Made by a program: the position numbers and the translations under genes. A DNA stretch of 64,000 nt from Lachnospira eligens (GTDB lineage: Bacteria > Bacillota > Clostridia > Lachnospirales > Lachnospiraceae), in the NCBI RefSeq assembly GCF_009680455.1, contig NZ_WKRD01000008.1:125820-189819 (forward strand), in the 5' to 3' direction. The notes beneath the pieces were generated by a model. It had not been told where the DNA came from, made no database searches, and saw nothing but the letters and a program-made list of their open reading frames with translations. Of the stretch, positions 33,668 through 42,349 are shown piece after piece (within the stretch, counting starts at the first letter, position 1; each line of letters opens with the position of its first letter).

Positions 33668-34783
33668 ATGGCAAGTTTATCGCTTAAGAATGTTTGTAAA
33701 GTATATCCTAACGGTTTCGTAGCTGTTAAGGATTTTAATCTTGAAATTGCTGATCAGGAGTTCATCATCTTCGTTGGACCATCAGGATGTGGTAAGTCTA
33801 CAACACTTCGTATGATTGCAGGTCTTGAGGAAATCAGCTCAGGTGAGTTATGGATCGGTGACAAAATGGTTAACGATGTAGAGCCTAAGGACAGAGATAT
33901 CGCTATGGTATTCCAGAACTATGCTCTTTACCCACATATGTCAGTTTATGATAACATGGCATTCGGTCTTAAGTTAAGAAAAGTTCCTAAGGCTGAAATC
34001 GACAAGGCTGTACATGAAGCTGCTAAGATCCTTGATATCGAGCATCTCCTTGACCGTAAGCCAAAGGCTCTTTCAGGTGGTCAGAGACAGAGAGTTGCTA
34101 TGGGACGTGCTATCGTTCGTAGCCCTAAGGTATTCCTTATGGATGAGCCTCTTTCAAACCTTGATGCTAAGTTAAGAGTTCAGATGCGTGTTGAGATTTC
34201 TAAGCTTCACCAGAGATTACAGACAACAATCATCTACGTAACACATGACCAGACAGAGGCTATGACACTTGGTACAAGAATCGTAGTTCTTAAAGATGGT
34301 ATTATTCAGCAGGTAGATACACCTCAGAACCTTTACAATACACCTAACAACATCTTCGTTGCTGGATTCATCGGATCACCTCAGATGAACCTTATCGATG
34401 CAGAAGTTAAGGCTAATGGTTCACAGGTTGACCTTGTTCTTTCTGACACAGTTACAATTACACTTCCAGCTGAGAAGAGCAAGAAGCTTATCGATGGAAA
34501 CTATGTTGGTAAGACAGTTGTAGTTGGTATCCGTCCAGAGGATGTTAAGGATGATGCAGAATTCATCGCTAAGAATGCAGATTCTAAGTTCACAGCTACA
34601 GTTAAGGTTTATGAGTTACTTGGTGCAGAAGTTAACCTTCACTATGAAATCGGTGATGTAACATGCACAGCTAAGGTAAATCCTCGTACAACAGCTAGAC
34701 CAGGTGATGAAGTAACATTTGCTATGGATGTTGAGAGACTTCATGTATTTGATAAGGAAACAGAAATCGTTATCACACACTAA
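33668..34783 (+). CDS. ugpC: Multi-sugar ABC transporter ATPase (MsmX/UgpC type)
   Basis: This 371-aa ATPase has Walker A GPSGCGKST, Q-loop MVFQNYALYPHMSVY, signature ALSGGQRQRVAMG, Walker B VFLMDEPLSNLDAKLR and the H-loop VTHDQTEAMT, plus the C-terminal OB/TOBE regulatory domain (about 240-371). It belongs to the MsmX/UgpC/MalK group that energises carbohydrate importers. No permease or binding protein is adjacent; in Firmicutes such orphan ATPases serve several sugar importers at once. Codons are of the highly expressed type, unlike most neighbours, in keeping with a shared housekeeping role. Confidence 0.93.
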   Translation: MASLSLKNVCKVYPNGFVAVKDFNLEIADQEFIIFVGPSGCGKSTTLRMIAGLEEISSGELWIGDKMVNDVEPKDRDIAMVFQNYALYPHMSVYDNMAFGLKLRKVPKAEIDKAVHEAAKILDIEHLLDRKPKALSGGQRQRVAMGRAIVRSPKVFLMDEPLSNLDAKLRVQMRVEISKLHQRLQTTIIYVTHDQTEAMTLGTRIVVLKDGIIQQVDTPQNLYNTPNNIFVAGFIGSPQMNLIDAEVKANGSQVDLVLSDTVTITLPAEKSKKLIDGNYVGKTVVVGIRPEDVKDDAEFIAKNADSKFTATVKVYELLGAEVNLHYEIGDVTCTAKVNPRTTARPGDEVTFAMDVERLHVFDKETEIVITH

Positions 34784-34806
34784 TTATTAAATTAATCTTA
34801 ATTATT

Positions 34807-34849
34807 AAGAGGAAATGCAATAAATTTGCATTTCCTCTTTTTTTTTTTT
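34807..34849 (+). terminator. Strong terminator behind ugpC
   Basis: AAGAGGAAATGCAA pairs perfectly with TTGCATTTCCTCTT around TAAAT, with a T-run of about 10 more bases. Confidence 0.92.
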
Positions 34850-34918
34850 CAATTTTGCTTTACAATAAGATAGAATATGTACGAATAAAGAGTAAGTGAT
34901 AGATAGAAAGGGATAATA

Positions 34919-36010
34919 ATGATATCTAATAGAATTTTACAGACAACTGTAGATGGACTTAAGGCTATTTCACGAGTGGATTTGTGCATTGTGGATGCAG
35001 ATAAGAATGTTGCAGCCAAGACTTTTGATAATGTTTCAGAATGCCTTGCAGATGCGATTAATTTTATTGATTCGCCAGCAGAGAGTCAGGCAGTTAACGG
35101 ATTTCAGTTTTTTAAGGTTGAAGATGATGGAAATCTTGAATATATAATTATGGCAAGAGGAACTAGCGATGATGTATATATGGTTGGAAAGCTTGCAGCT
35201 TTCCAGATACAGAATCTTTTAGTTGCATATAAAGAAAGATTTGATAAGGATAACTTTATTAAGAATCTTCTTCTTGATAATCTCCTTCGTGTAGATATGT
35301 ATACAAGAGCAGAAAAGCTGCATATTGAGACTGATGTCAAGAGAGTTGTATATATTATCGAGACTAAGCATGAGAAGGATACTAATGCTTTAGAGACAGT
35401 AAGAACTCTTTTTGCCAATAAGACAAGAGACTTTATTACAGCAGTTGACGAGAAGAGTATAATTCTTGTTAAGGAAGTTAAAGGCAATGAGTCTTATGAA
35501 GAGCTGGACAAGACAGCCGATGTGATAATTGATATGTTAAATACAGAAGCCATGAGTGCTGCACATGTTGCTTATGGTACAATTGTCAATGACATAAGAG
35601 AGGTTTCAAGATCTTACAAGGAAGCTAAGATGGCACTTGATGTAGGAAAGATTTTCTACAGCAATAAGAATGTTGTTGCTTACAACAGATTAGGAATAGG
35701 CCGTCTTATATATCAGCTTCCTATACCATTATGTCAGATGTTCATTAAGGAGATATTTGAAGGAAAGGCTCCTGATGATTTTGATGATGAGACTTTGTCA
35801 ACAATTAATAAGTTCTTTGAGAACAGCCTTAATGTTTCAGAAACATCAAGACAGCTTTACATTCATAGAAATACACTTGTTTACAGACTTGATAAAATAC
35901 AGAAGATAACCGGGCTTGACCTCAGAGTGTTTGATGATGCAATAACATTTAAGATTGCTCTTATGGTAGTTAAGTACATGAAGTATATGGAAAGTAAAGA
36001 TACATTTTAG
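34919..36010 (+). CDS. PucR/CdaR-type transcriptional regulator
   Basis: This 363-aa protein has an N-terminal sensory region (about 1-130), a GGDEF-like central domain typical of PucR/CdaR proteins (about 135-280), and the C-terminal PucR HTH (FFENSLNVSETSRQLYIHRNTLVYRLDKI at about 300-330). In the family the HTH regulates purine, sugar-diacid or other catabolic genes. Its location between the sugar ATPase and ftsEX, with separate terminators, does not identify its target. A GGGATAA-type weak ribosome site precedes the ATG. Confidence 0.85.
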   Translation: MISNRILQTTVDGLKAISRVDLCIVDADKNVAAKTFDNVSECLADAINFIDSPAESQAVNGFQFFKVEDDGNLEYIIMARGTSDDVYMVGKLAAFQIQNLLVAYKERFDKDNFIKNLLLDNLLRVDMYTRAEKLHIETDVKRVVYIIETKHEKDTNALETVRTLFANKTRDFITAVDEKSIILVKEVKGNESYEELDKTADVIIDMLNTEAMSAAHVAYGTIVNDIREVSRSYKEAKMALDVGKIFYSNKNVVAYNRLGIGRLIYQLPIPLCQMFIKEIFEGKAPDDFDDETLSTINKFFENSLNVSETSRQLYIHRNTLVYRLDKIQKITGLDLRVFDDAITFKIALMVVKYMKYMESKDTF

Positions 36011-36032
36011 TGATTTTTGGAGGAAATGATAC

Positions 36033-36719
36033 ATGATAATCATGGAAGATGTTACGAAGACATATTCCACTGGCGTTGCTGCGCTTAATGGAATTAATCT
36101 TCACATCCAGAAAGGTGAATTCGTATTTATAGTAGGTAAGAGTGGTTCAGGTAAGTCGACTCTTATCAAACTATTACTTAAGGAATTAGATCCTACATCA
36201 GGTAAGATATATGTTAATAAGAAATATCTCAATAAGATAACAAGAAAGAAGCTTCCGTATCTTAGAAGAGATATTGGTGTAGTATTCCAGGATTTCCGTC
36301 TGTTACCAGACAGAAATGTATATGAGAATATCGCATTTGCACAGAAGGTAGTAGAAGCTCCTAACAGAAAGATTAAGTCAAGAGTACTTGCGATGCTTTC
36401 CATGGTAGGACTTCTTGACAAATATAAGGCTTTTCCTAATGAGTTATCAGGTGGTGAGCAGCAGAGAATTGCAATTGCAAGAGCGCTGGTTAACAAGCCG
36501 GCTATATTGTTGTGCGACGAGCCAACAGGTAACCTTGATCCTGCCAATTCTAATGAAATCATGAAGATTCTTAATCAGGTTAATAAGCAGGGAACAACAG
36601 TACTTGTAGTTACCCATAATATGGAGATAGTTCAGCAGATGAAGAAGAGAACTATTACTATGAGTGAAGGAAAGATTATCAGCGATCAGGAAAAGGGTGG
36701 TTATTTCTATGAAGATTAG
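36033..36719 (+). CDS. ftsE: Cell-division ABC ATPase FtsE
   Basis: This 228-aa ATPase has Walker A GKSGSGKST, Q-loop VVFQDFRLLPDRNVYEN (the DFRLL form is typical of FtsE), signature ELSGGEQQRIAIARA and Walker B LLCDEPTGNLDP. With FtsX it does not transport but drives an extracellular peptidoglycan hydrolase by ATP-powered conformational change. GGAGG precedes the ATG. It overlaps ftsX by 11 bp, and the presumed effector hydrolase lies directly behind. Confidence 0.95.
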   Translation: MIIMEDVTKTYSTGVAALNGINLHIQKGEFVFIVGKSGSGKSTLIKLLLKELDPTSGKIYVNKKYLNKITRKKLPYLRRDIGVVFQDFRLLPDRNVYENIAFAQKVVEAPNRKIKSRVLAMLSMVGLLDKYKAFPNELSGGEQQRIAIARALVNKPAILLCDEPTGNLDPANSNEIMKILNQVNKQGTTVLVVTHNMEIVQQMKKRTITMSEGKIISDQEKGGYFYED

Positions 36720-37617
36720 GTCATTAGCATATCATATTAAAGATGGATTTAAGAATATCCATCGTAATAAGATGTTCTCACTGGCATCAATAGCAACAAT
36801 TACAGCATGTATATTCCTTTTTGGAGTATTCTATTCTATAGTGGTTAATTTTCAGTATATGATTAAGAAGGCTGAGACAGAGGTCTGTGTAACAGTTTTC
36901 TTTGACGAAAATCTCAGTGAGACGGATATTAAGAAGCTTGGAGATGAAATCAGCAAAAGAGAAGAAGTATCAAGAGTTCAGTATGTATCAGCTGATGATG
37001 CATGGGAAAGCTTCAAGGGTGAGTATTTCGCCGCATATCCTGAACTTGCAGAAGGCTTCAAGGATGATAATCCTTTAGCTAATTCTTCTTCTTATGAAGT
37101 ATATCTTAAGGATGCAAGTAATCAGGGTACACTGGTTAAGTACCTTGAGAATAAGGATGGAATAAGACAGGTTAACCGTTCAGAGGTTACAGCAAGCGGA
37201 CTTGCCAGTGCAGCAAGACTTGTAAGTTATGTTGCAGTTGCAGTAATTGTTGTTCTTCTTGCGGTATCTATATTCCTTATTACTAATACAATTGTAATTG
37301 GTATTACAGTACGAAAAGATGAGATATCAATCATGAAATATATAGGAGCTACGGATGCATTTGTTAATGCACCATTCTTCGTAGAAGGTATCGTTATAGG
37401 ACTTATAGGTGCTATTATTCCGGTAGCAATATTGAGGTATATTTATGGTGGAGTTGTTAATTTTGTTCTTGGAAAATTCTCTGTTTTACAGAATATATTA
37501 GCATTTATGCCAGCATCAGAAGTATTTGAGGTACTTATTCCGGTAGCAGTTATTCTTGGAATTGGTATTGGTCTTATAGGAAGTTTCTTCGCTGTAAGAA
37601 AGCATGCCGATGTATAG
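36709..37617 (+). CDS. ftsX: Cell-division membrane protein FtsX
   Basis: This encodes 302 aa from ATG 36709, 8 bases behind AGGGTGG; an earlier start at 36664 lies deep in ftsE and is unlikely. TM1 is at about 21-45. The extracellular domain (about 46-170) binds the hydrolase. Three more TM helices follow (about 178-200, 222-245, 270-293), the FtsX plan. It couples FtsE ATP hydrolysis to septal peptidoglycan cleavage. Confidence 0.94.
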   Translation: MKIRSLAYHIKDGFKNIHRNKMFSLASIATITACIFLFGVFYSIVVNFQYMIKKAETEVCVTVFFDENLSETDIKKLGDEISKREEVSRVQYVSADDAWESFKGEYFAAYPELAEGFKDDNPLANSSSYEVYLKDASNQGTLVKYLENKDGIRQVNRSEVTASGLASAARLVSYVAVAVIVVLLAVSIFLITNTIVIGITVRKDEISIMKYIGATDAFVNAPFFVEGIVIGLIGAIIPVAILRYIYGGVVNFVLGKFSVLQNILAFMPASEVFEVLIPVAVILGIGIGLIGSFFAVRKHADV

Positions 37618-37709
37618 TTTCGGATAGTTTTTGGGGGCTTTTGCAAACGGATGCAGAAGTCCCTGTTTGTTTTTAGAAAACATTTTAATTATGGTAAAGG
37701 AGTGGCTGT

Positions 37710-38921
37710 ATGGAGAAAGCACTGTTTTGGAACAATTTAATAAAGAAAATAACAGCGGCACTCATGATTGTAATGCTGCTTATACCGTATTGTTTTGCAC
37801 AGGTTACATTTGGAGATAATAAGTCGGATCTGAAGAATGCCCAGAACCAGCAGAATGATATACAGAATAAAAAGAAAGAAACAGAAGACAAGATTGCTCA
37901 GCTTAAGGCGCAGAGTTCAGATCTTACATCTCTTATTCAGGGACTGGATGCCCAGATGGGAGAATTGTCAGCGTCATTAGATGATATTAATACCCAGATT
38001 GCAACATTAGAGGCTGAGATTGAGGAGACACAGGCACAGCTTGAGCAGGCTGAGGCTGATAAGGAAAGCCAGTATGAGGCTATGAAGCTTCGAATCCAGT
38101 TTATGTATGAGCATAATGATTATACATATGTTGAAGTGCTTTTATCATCACAGAGTATGGCGGATATGCTTAATAAATTTGAGTATATTAATAAGATATC
38201 AGAGTATGACAGACAGATGCTTGAGGAATATCAGTCAACGATTAATCTGATATCATCTTCTAAAGTAAAGCTTGAAGAAGATAAAGAGACTCTGACTGCC
38301 AGTCAGGAGGCACTTCAGGCACAGGTTGATGCACTTGAGGTTGTCCAGAATGAGAAGACTGCCCAGCTTAATGCTTTGAGTAAGAATACGGCTGATCAGG
38401 TGGCTTATAAGAAACAGCTCGAAGCTGACGAGAAGAAGCTCGATTCAGAGATTGCTTCTATAACAGCCAAGATTAAGGCAGAGGAAGCAAGCGGAGTTAC
38501 TCCGTCTAACAGATATGATGGCGGAACTTTCAAATGGCCAACAACAAGTACAAGAATAACTTCTCCATACGGAGATACATCTGACAGAACTTCACCGCAT
38601 AAAGGTGTGGATATTGGAGCGGTCAGGGCAGGAGTTTCAGGTGATCCTGTATATGCAGCTTATGACGGTAAAGTTGTTATTGCACACAGACAGAGCGAGG
38701 GTTACTCAACAGCGGGTAATTATGTGATGATTTATCATGGTAATGGACTGTATACGAGATACCTGCATCTTGATAGTTTAAATGTATCAGTAGGAGCCCA
38801 GGTGACGAAAGGACAGAAGCTTGGTGTTATGGGTAATACGGGTAATTCATTTGGCGCACATCTGCATTTTGATGTAAGGCTCAATGATTCATATGTTAAT
38901 CCTATGCCATATTTTAAATAA
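37710..38921 (+). CDS. FtsEX-linked M23 peptidoglycan hydrolase with coiled coil
   Basis: This 403-aa secreted protein has a signal peptide (about 11-31, ending CFA), a very long coiled coil (about 35-265) and a C-terminal M23/LytM domain (about 290-403) with intact zinc and active-site motifs: HKGVDIG, RYLHLDSLNVS and GAHLHFDVR. The layout matches EnvC of enterobacteria and functionally PcsB, both activated by FtsEX through their coiled coil. Unlike many EnvC proteins, the zinc motif is complete, so it should cut peptide cross-links itself. It lies 92 bp behind ftsX. Confidence 0.92.
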   Translation: MEKALFWNNLIKKITAALMIVMLLIPYCFAQVTFGDNKSDLKNAQNQQNDIQNKKKETEDKIAQLKAQSSDLTSLIQGLDAQMGELSASLDDINTQIATLEAEIEETQAQLEQAEADKESQYEAMKLRIQFMYEHNDYTYVEVLLSSQSMADMLNKFEYINKISEYDRQMLEEYQSTINLISSSKVKLEEDKETLTASQEALQAQVDALEVVQNEKTAQLNALSKNTADQVAYKKQLEADEKKLDSEIASITAKIKAEEASGVTPSNRYDGGTFKWPTTSTRITSPYGDTSDRTSPHKGVDIGAVRAGVSGDPVYAAYDGKVVIAHRQSEGYSTAGNYVMIYHGNGLYTRYLHLDSLNVSVGAQVTKGQKLGVMGNTGNSFGAHLHFDVRLNDSYVNPMPYFK

Positions 38922-38947
38922 ATAATTCAACTTAATAGGAGGACTCA

Positions 38948-40240
38948 ATGGAATATGATAATAACAGACCTTTTTCTTCGGAAGGGGCCGCACAGGAACG
39001 AAAGAGAAAACATGCTTTAGGCAAAGGCGTTATTATTGGTGTTGTGGCAACACTGCTGGTTGTGATACTGGCGTTGTCATGCGTATTCATGGGACTTATA
39101 AGAAGTGGTAATCTTCATATTGGAATTGACGGACGTATATATGTCCAGGATGTTGGAACAAGTGATAATGAAGGAATCGGAACTAAGGTTGAAGGTAAGC
39201 TGAATGCTCTTGATTCGCTGCTTGGAGATGGATTCTACTTTGATGATGTAGATGATGAAAAGGCTGCAGACAACATTTTTAAGGCATATCTTGCTGCATA
39301 TGGTGATAAATATACTGTTTATTATACGCCTGAAGAATATAAGTCGATGATGGAGTCAACATCAGGTTCTTTCTATGGAATTGGTGCGGTATGCCAGAAG
39401 GCTGATGATGGTTCAATACTTATATCTGAGGCATATGAGGATGCACCGGCATATAAGGCTGGTATCAGAAATGGAGATAAGGTAACAGAGGTTAATGGTG
39501 AGGATATTACAGGAATGGACCTTTCTGTAGCAGTTGCCCTTATTAAGGGCGAGAAGGGTACAGATGTTAACCTTACTGTTATGAGAAATGGCGAGAAGCT
39601 GAGTTTCACAGTTACAAGAGACAAGATTGATATTAAGACTGTTTCATCAGAGGTGCTTGAGAATAATATAGGTTATATTTATATTTCACAGTTTGATGAT
39701 GTTACAACAGAGCAGTTTGAATCAGCTGTTGATGACCTTCAGAAGCAGGGAATTACAGGACTTGTAATTGATATAAGAAATAATCCTGGTGGAGTTCTTA
39801 AGACTGTGGCTGATATGCTAGATTATATTCTTCCGAACGGACTTATCGTGTATACAGAGACTAAGTCTGGTAAGAGACAGGAATATTCAGGTTCTGATAA
39901 TCATGAGCTTAATATTCCGATGGCAGTTTTGGTAAATGGCAATAGTGCAAGTGCATCTGAGATATTTGCCGGTGCAATGCAGGATTATGATAAGGCACAG
40001 ATAATTGGAACACAGACATTTGGTAAGGGCATTGTGCAGACAATCCGTCCGCTTACTGATGGAAGTGCGGTTAAGTATACAATTGCCAAATATTTTACTC
40101 CTAAGGGACAGGATATTCACGGCAAGGGAGTGACACCTGACAGTATTGTGGAGCTTCCGGATGATGCGACTGAAGATGTGCAGTTGAAGGCAGCAGTAGA
40201 GTATCTCAATGGAAAAATGAGTGTCAGCGCGGCAGAATAA
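38948..40240 (+). CDS. S41 carboxy-terminal processing protease (CtpA-like)
   Basis: This 430-aa protein has a TM anchor at about 26-50, a PDZ domain (about 138-215, with ISEAYEDAPAYKAGIRNGD), and the S41 protease core with the catalytic Ser in NGNSASASEIFAGAM and Lys in IGTQTFGKGIVQT. It acts outside the membrane and clips C-termini of envelope proteins or hydrolases. AGGAGG lies before the ATG, 26 bp behind the hydrolase gene. In several Firmicutes a Ctp protease sits with ftsEX-pcsB, so it may control hydrolase turnover. Confidence 0.94.
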   Translation: MEYDNNRPFSSEGAAQERKRKHALGKGVIIGVVATLLVVILALSCVFMGLIRSGNLHIGIDGRIYVQDVGTSDNEGIGTKVEGKLNALDSLLGDGFYFDDVDDEKAADNIFKAYLAAYGDKYTVYYTPEEYKSMMESTSGSFYGIGAVCQKADDGSILISEAYEDAPAYKAGIRNGDKVTEVNGEDITGMDLSVAVALIKGEKGTDVNLTVMRNGEKLSFTVTRDKIDIKTVSSEVLENNIGYIYISQFDDVTTEQFESAVDDLQKQGITGLVIDIRNNPGGVLKTVADMLDYILPNGLIVYTETKSGKRQEYSGSDNHELNIPMAVLVNGNSASASEIFAGAMQDYDKAQIIGTQTFGKGIVQTIRPLTDGSAVKYTIAKYFTPKGQDIHGKGVTPDSIVELPDDATEDVQLKAAVEYLNGKMSVSAAE

Positions 40241-40260
40241 CGAATATAGAGGTATGGAAT

Positions 40261-40299
40261 AAAGTACAGGACAAATCGAATGTTTGTTCTGTACTTTTT
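40261..40299 (+). terminator. Terminator between ctp and uvrB
   Basis: AAAGTACAGGACAAA pairs with TTTGTTCTGTACTTT (one G-T pair) and is followed by TT. It ends the ftsEX run; uvrB starts 50 bp later. Confidence 0.8.
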
Positions 40300-40348
40300 G
40301 GCTGTTATATTGTATAATGAGAAAAATGCTGGAAAACAAGGAGGGATT

Positions 40349-42349
40349 ATGGACAGATTTGTATTACATTCGGATTTTAAGCCGATGGGCGACCAGCCGC
40401 AGGCTATTGAAGCACTTACAAAGGGCTTTGAGGAAGGCAATCAGTTTGAGACTCTAGTTGGTGTAACCGGTTCTGGTAAAACATTTACAATGGCGAACAT
40501 TATACAGAATGTTCAGAAACCTACACTTATTATAAGCCATAATAAGACACTGGCAGCACAGTTGTATGGGGAGATGAAGGAGTTCTTTCCAGAGAATGCG
40601 GTTGAGTACTTTGTCTCCTATTATGATTATTACCAGCCTGAGGCCTATGTACCTCAGAGTGACACTTATATTGCGAAGGATTCATCTATTAATGATGAAA
40701 TTGATAAATTAAGACATTCGGCAACAGCGGCACTTTCTGAAAGAAATGATGTTATTATCGTTGCTTCGGTTTCATGTATATATGGATTAGGTGCGCCGGT
40801 TGATTATAAGAACATGGTTATTTCGCTTCGTCCGGGAATGGAGAAGGACAGGGATGATTGCATAAGAAAGCTTATTGATATCCAGTATGTAAGGAACGAC
40901 CAGGATTTTAAGCGAGGAACCTTCAGGGTAAGAGGCGATGTTGTTGAAGTGTATCCTTCATCATCATCAGGTGATGCCATAAGAGTTGAATTCTTTGGTG
41001 ATGAAGTGGACAGAATAAGTGAGATAGATTCCCTAACAGGCGAAGTTAAAGGCGTTCTTGAACATATTGCGATATTCCCTAACTCACATTATGTTGTTGA
41101 GAAAGAGAAGATGGACGCTGCGATTGAGAATATCAAGGCAGAGCTTGCCGAGAGAGTGAAGTATTTCAAGAGTGAGGACAAGCTTCTAGAGGCACAGAGA
41201 ATTGAAGAGAGAACGAATTTTGATATAGAGATGATGCAGGAGACAGGCTTTTGTTCAGGAATAGAGAATTATTCAAGACATCTGGCAGGACTTCCGGCAG
41301 GGTGTCCTCCGTATACGCTGATGGATTATTTTCCAGATGATTTTCTTATTATTGTGGATGAGTCGCATATCACTATTCCGCAGATTCGAGGCATGTATGC
41401 CGGTGACCAGTCAAGAAAGACTACGCTTGTAGATTATGGCTTCAGACTGCCATCTGCGAAGGACAACAGACCGCTTAATTTCAGCGAGTTTGAGAGCAAG
41501 ATTTCACAGATGCTTTTCGTATCAGCAACACCAAGCACATACGAGGCAGAACATGAACTTATGAGAACCGAGCAGGTTATCAGACCTACCGGACTTCTTG
41601 ACCCGGAGATAACTGTTAAGCCGATTGAAGGACAGATTGATGACCTTATATCAGAGATTAATAAGGAAACTGCCAAGAAGAACAAGGTGCTTGTTACTAC
41701 ACTTACCAAGAGAATGGCGGAGGACCTTACTGATTATCTTAAAGAGGCAGGAATCAGGGTTAAGTATCTTCATGCAGATATTGATACGCTTGAGCGTCAG
41801 AAGATTATAAGAGATATGCGTCTTGATGGATTTGATGTTCTTGTTGGAATCAACCTGTTGCGAGAAGGTCTGGATATTCCTGAAATCAGCCTTGTTGCAA
41901 TACTTGATGCTGATAAGGAAGGCTTCTTAAGAACAGAGACATCGCTTATACAGACGATTGGTCGAGCTGCAAGAAATGCAGAGGGACATGTTATCATGTA
42001 TGCAGACAAGATTACTGAATCTATGGAAAAGGCTATTTCAGAGACAGAACGAAGAAGAAAGATTCAGCAGGAGTATAATGATGAGCATGGAATTACTCCA
42101 CAGACAATCAAGAAGGCAGTAAGAGATCTGATAAGTATAAGCAAGGCAGCGGAGCCGGGTGATGCTTCCGGAAAGCTTAAGGTTGATTATGAATCTATGA
42201 GCATCAAAGAGCTTGAGAAGGTTAAGACGCAGGTTGAGAAGAACATGCGTAAGGCAGCAGCAGAGCTTAACTTTGAGGAGGCTGCACAGCTTCGTGACAA
42301 GATGATTGAGATTAATAAATATATTTATGAAGGAAAAAAACATGACTGA
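40349..42349 (+). CDS. uvrB: Excinuclease ABC subunit B
   Basis: This encodes 666 aa from ATG 40349 behind AAGGAGGG; the frame is open 23 codons further up but across the terminator. Helicase motifs are complete: Walker [11 protein letters not shown], the damage-probing beta-hairpin [33 protein letters not shown] and QTIGRAARN. The C-terminal UVR domain ([17 protein letters not shown]) contacts UvrC. It verifies lesions in nucleotide excision repair. Its end overlaps uvrA by 8 bp. Confidence 0.97.
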   Translation: MDRFVLHSDFKPMGDQPQAIEALTKGFEEGNQFETLVGVTGSGKTFTMANIIQNVQKPTLIISHNKTLAAQLYGEMKEFFPENAVEYFVSYYDYYQPEAYVPQSDTYIAKDSSINDEIDKLRHSATAALSERNDVIIVASVSCIYGLGAPVDYKNMVISLRPGMEKDRDDCIRKLIDIQYVRNDQDFKRGTFRVRGDVVEVYPSSSSGDAIRVEFFGDEVDRISEIDSLTGEVKGVLEHIAIFPNSHYVVEKEKMDAAIENIKAELAERVKYFKSEDKLLEAQRIEERTNFDIEMMQETGFCSGIENYSRHLAGLPAGCPPYTLMDYFPDDFLIIVDESHITIPQIRGMYAGDQSRKTTLVDYGFRLPSAKDNRPLNFSEFESKISQMLFVSATPSTYEAEHELMRTEQVIRPTGLLDPEITVKPIEGQIDDLISEINKETAKKNKVLVTTLTKRMAEDLTDYLKEAGIRVKYLHADIDTLERQKIIRDMRLDGFDVLVGINLLREGLDIPEISLVAILDADKEGFLRTETSLIQTIGRAARNAEGHVIMYADKITESMEKAISETERRRKIQQEYNDEHGITPQTIKKAVRDLISISKAAEPGDASGKLKVDYESMSIKELEKVKTQVEKNMRKAAAELNFEEAAQLRDKMIEINKYIYEGKKHD

